From contig VYZI01000424.1 in NCBI GenBank assembly GCA_013397695.1, forward strand, positions 418,549 through 482,548: a stretch of 64,000 bases of DNA. Direction: 5' to 3'. Of the stretch, positions 61,301-64,000 are shown one piece after another. The notes under the pieces are model-generated. The model made no database searches. It worked only from the letters and a program-made list of their open reading frames with translations, and was not told the origin of the DNA. This DNA comes from Centropus unirufus (taxonomy: Eukaryota; Chordata; Aves; Cuculiformes; Centropidae). Position numbers and translations under genes: made by a program. Positions within the stretch are counted from its first letter, which is position 1, and every line of letters starts with the position of its first letter.

Positions 61301-61459
61301 GGAATGTTACCAGGAAGCTTCACAGACAATAAATGTATTTCTTCTAAAAGATCTGGATGAATATTTGGATTATTACATTTATTAGAGTGCTCAGCAAATG
61401 TGTTACACCCATATGACAAATAAATGTGATGGTTTCAGATTTCATTAGGCAGCCCCAGG

Positions 61460-61580
61460 CAGCTGTGCTTTGTCCCAGCTACAAATGAGCAGGGTCTCTG
61501 TCATGATTCCTTAATGGTCATTTTTGCATGAGTAGTAATGAATCCACCAAATATGGTTGTTACATCCCTTAACCCTTGCC
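61460..61580 (+). repeat. diverged direct repeat, copy A
   Basis: This copy aligns by hand with 62165-62287. The best core, 61486-61520, matches 62193-62227 at 30 of 35 positions without gaps. Flanking similarity includes CCCAG on the left (61474), then AGTAGTAATGAA against AGTAATAATGAA and GGTTGTTA against GGCTGTTA on the right, with one single-base gap. The element is not a known bird repeat to my eye and sits in AT-rich candidate regulatory DNA. Confidence 0.75.
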
Positions 61581-61899
61581 AAGCGCCGAGGCCGTGGTGC
61601 TGGATCTCCCGGGGTCTGGGTGCAGCTGGCATAGGGAGCAGCCCCTTTGGGCCAGAGAAACAATGCACAGGAGCCGTTCTGCGGGATGAGGCATTTCTGC
61701 AGCCCCTAAGTAAGATGGCAGCAAAAGGGAAGGAGCTCTGAGCAGCCAGCATTGCCTCTGCCAGCCTCACTGGGGCCCGGGGACACATCCTGACCATCAG
61801 GAGCCTCCTGTGCCAGGCCAGGGCTGCTGCAGTGCTCTGCTCTCTGCCGGGAAAAGAAGTGTGGGAGAGTGAGGGGGTGGGTGGCGGTGGAGAGGGACA

Positions 61900-62340
61900 A
61901 TAATTGCTCTTTTTTCTTTTATATTTACCAGTGTCAAAACCAATCTGAGCAGTGGATGCATATATTTAAATTAAAAGTAATTAAAAATGTGCTGCCAGAA
62001 AAATGCATGATGGATTCAATGTAAGAAAATGAAGTAATAAAATACTTTATGGATTAACTCATATCAGACTGTTTTGCAAATTTATTTTTCATTATGATAC
62101 ATCCATATCAGATAATGTCTGAATTTATTATGCTGCCTTCAGGCAGGCAGTGTCTGAAACCTTCGCAGCCCCATTTGGGTCCCAGTGACTGGTGAGCAAG
62201 GTTTCTGTCATCATTTCTTAGTGGTCACTTCACCTCAGTAATAATGAACGAGTCAAGCAGGGCTGTTATTTTCTTTAATCTCTTTCCTCATATTAAAAAA
62301 ATACAGCCAGCCACATCATTATTGCAGCAGGCCCAGAGGA
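61900..62340. other. AT-rich island, candidate conserved non-coding element
   Basis: About 440 AT-rich bases between the repeat copies and including copy B. Motifs include AAATTAAAAGTAATTAAAAATG, ATGATGGATTCAATG and TATGGATTAACTC. No coding frame. The left edge meets GC-rich DNA at 61600-61890. Confidence 0.38.
62165..62287 (+). repeat. diverged direct repeat, copy B
   Basis: Partner of 61460-61580, in the same orientation, about 707 bases downstream. The core TGAGCAAGGTTTCTGTCAT (62193-62211) continues into CATTTCTTAGTGGTCA. Similarity continues at lower level to CTTTAATCTCTTTCC near 62287 and, with a small gap, left into GCAGCCCCATTTGGGTCCCAG. Confidence 0.75.
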
Positions 62341-64000
62341 CTATTTCCAGGTCATTACTCCAGTTCGTCTGAGCGTCTCAAGGTCCTAAAGGGTTTGGGG
62401 TTATATGCAATAAGGCGTTCGTCGACAACATTTCCCTTGAGCCCTAGGTGTTAATGAGAAAGATTTTCCATGCGGCTGTTAACACTGTGTGGTTTAAAAA
62501 GTCACAAAGAAAATGGGATTTCCTACCTCAGCTCTTGGTCTCATTGTGGATCTTTTTGTTTGCATTCCACAGGAGGATATTTACCTCTCTAATTGCTTGA
62601 ATTTGCGTGGTTATTTTTCTAGAGGGAGAATCTTAACCATGTGCAAGGTAGGTTTCCATGAGCCAAGTTCGAATTCTTCTGGTTTATTCACTTATGATTG
62701 TCCCCATACTATTCTGGTGGAATTATTTTCCTTCATAGGCGAAAGGAACGTCCAAGTGCAAACGTACCCAAGGCTGCAGTGACACGGCCTCAGTGTCTGA
62801 GGGGTGTAACAGGGCTCTGGATCGTGGTTTGGTGCCTCCATGCTGCACCTCGTGGGGCCGCATCGGATTCTTCCCCCGAGGGCTGGCAGGGGGCTGCCCT
62901 GTGCCCCCTCCTCTCTGCTCCCCACCTGCAGCACGGGAGCCCTCTGGGAGTGGGGGTTCAGGGGGCCTGAGGCCACCCCAGCCTGCTCCTCGCTCACTGC
63001 TGGAGTTTGGTGGGGGCTGCCAGGGCTAGGGCCGCGCTTGCCTGGGTGAATCAGGGGGCTTCAAAACCCAGAGGCCTCCGCTTTCCGACCCAACTGTTGA
63101 GGAGTGTTTTGCCTGCTCAGCATCTTCAGCTGTTTACCAAGCTGGAGCCCGCTGCACTTGTGGTGTGCTTTTAGAGCTGCTATGAATTCTAAAATGTGTA
63201 AAAATGACAGAATATTAACAAAAGCATTGATTTTCCTATTTATTTTTATTCATTTTATTAACTAAAACACTTTAAAGTGTAACCACTGTGTATTAAATTT
63301 ACTCTGCAATGTTGTGTATGAATCTCAAACAATAAAACAAATTGAATTCTTTATAAAGCAGAAATTTAGAAAAAACCACAATTAGAAATGCTGCCTGCAC
63401 TGCCAAGCAGTCGCTGTGAAACACGGACACTGTGGAGAGTGGGCCAGCTGCCCCCAGGCCAGGGTTTTGCTGATGCTTCCCCCCATGTAAGTTCTCGACA
63501 GAATCATGAACAAGTAGATATCATACCGAGAGCCTTATGGATAATTTCAGGAATTTCATATCTGAGGACGGGCACATACAGTTATGTTAACGATTTTTAT
63601 AACCACTTACTGAAAAATCCTGAGATCCCTTATGCTTCAGACCAAAGGCTCCAAATTGTCTTGCCCCATCCTCAGAAAAGACATTTTACAAATTCTTGGA
63701 AAAGCTCTCATAGTTTAGTGAAAGTTCACTGCTTTGAAGCTATGTCAAGTGAATTTTGCAGTGGAACTAATTCCAGCTGTGGGGAGATTTTGGTGCATGC
63801 AGGCATGCTCACATCCCACGGATCTCACAGACATTTTATCATTAATTTTTAAAAATCCTTTGGAATGGCAATATAATTCCACCAGGACTGCAATCAGCAA
63901 GGCCCGTGCTTGAAGCACGTGCAAGGTTATAGAAATGCTAAGTGTTCTGGGAGCAAAAAAAGCATCTTAATCCAGGAACTCAGCGTTACTGAATACATAT
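62341..64000. other. Intergenic to the right window edge
   Basis: No gene was recognised. 62480-62760 and 63180-63400 are AT-rich and repeat-free; 62820-63070 is GC-rich. An open frame of 154 codons lies at 63388-63852 (+) without recognisable domains. It contains an even residue mix but no transcript signals were confirmed, so it is not called as a gene. Confidence 0.55.

Noticed and set aside
63905..63919. Palindrome CGTGCTT-G-AAGCACG
   Set aside because: Seven-base arms with a one-base centre are expected several times by chance in a window of this size.
25706..64000. Exons of MVB12B or LMX1B, the genes expected next by synteny
   Set aside because: No translation resembling either protein was seen on either strand.

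Overview
The window comes from a vertebrate nuclear genome, most likely a bird. It carries the 3' two thirds of PBX3, a TALE/PBC-class homeobox gene, on the + strand, followed by about 38 kb in which I find no protein-coding gene. Seven exons (4076-4317, 9948-10138, 12238-12373, 19188-19353, 20555-20667, 21478-21567, 24152-24244) join in frame with GT-AG introns and encode 342 complete residues from Leu93 to Asn434, numbering by my recollection of the 434-residue human protein. The start codon and first two exons lie upstream of the window. PBX3 rather than PBX1 is indicated by GVSGPEK, ERMVGII, KKCSITVSQV and the NQTNSPTTPN stretch. The bird assignment rests on the compact introns, an antisense CR1 LINE fragment (16930-17480), almost no other recognisable transposon, and GC-rich DNA full of minisatellites. 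This fits a microchromosome (the region orthologous to human 9q33 is on chicken chromosome 17; this is recalled, not checked).

Layout: 1-4075, end of intron 2; 4076-24244, coding exons 3-9 and introns 3-8; 24245-about 25705, a 3'UTR of about 1.46 kb ending at AATAAA 25682-25687; 25706-64000, intergenic. In human the next genes are MVB12B and LMX1B; no exon of either was recognised. The intergenic part alternates GC-rich, CpG- and minisatellite-bearing stretches with sharply bounded AT-rich islands free of recognisable repeats. The islands resemble the conserved non-coding elements (candidate enhancers) that usually flank developmental homeobox genes, but conservation cannot be shown from one sequence.

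How the parts work together: exon 3 carries the end of the PBC-A region, an alanine tract and the start of PBC-B. Exon 4 completes PBC-B, exons 5-6 carry the homeodomain, and exons 7-9 the C-terminal tail. Skipping the 113-nt exon 7 shifts frame and ends in exon 8 after 14 new residues, giving a 351-residue product with the known PBXb-type ending. The 3'UTR holds seed matches for let-7, miR-181 and miR-101/144 and two perfect Pumilio sites.

The most useful unexplained observations are a diverged direct-repeat pair about 0.7 kb apart (61460-61580 and 62165-62287), a 19-unit 20-bp satellite in an alternating two-type pattern that is broken only at the single N of the window, the regulatory clustering in the PBX3 3'UTR, a long-stemmed inverted repeat at 28453-28492, and a CpG-dense block at 55320-55480. 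I found no evidence of a wholly new biological system.
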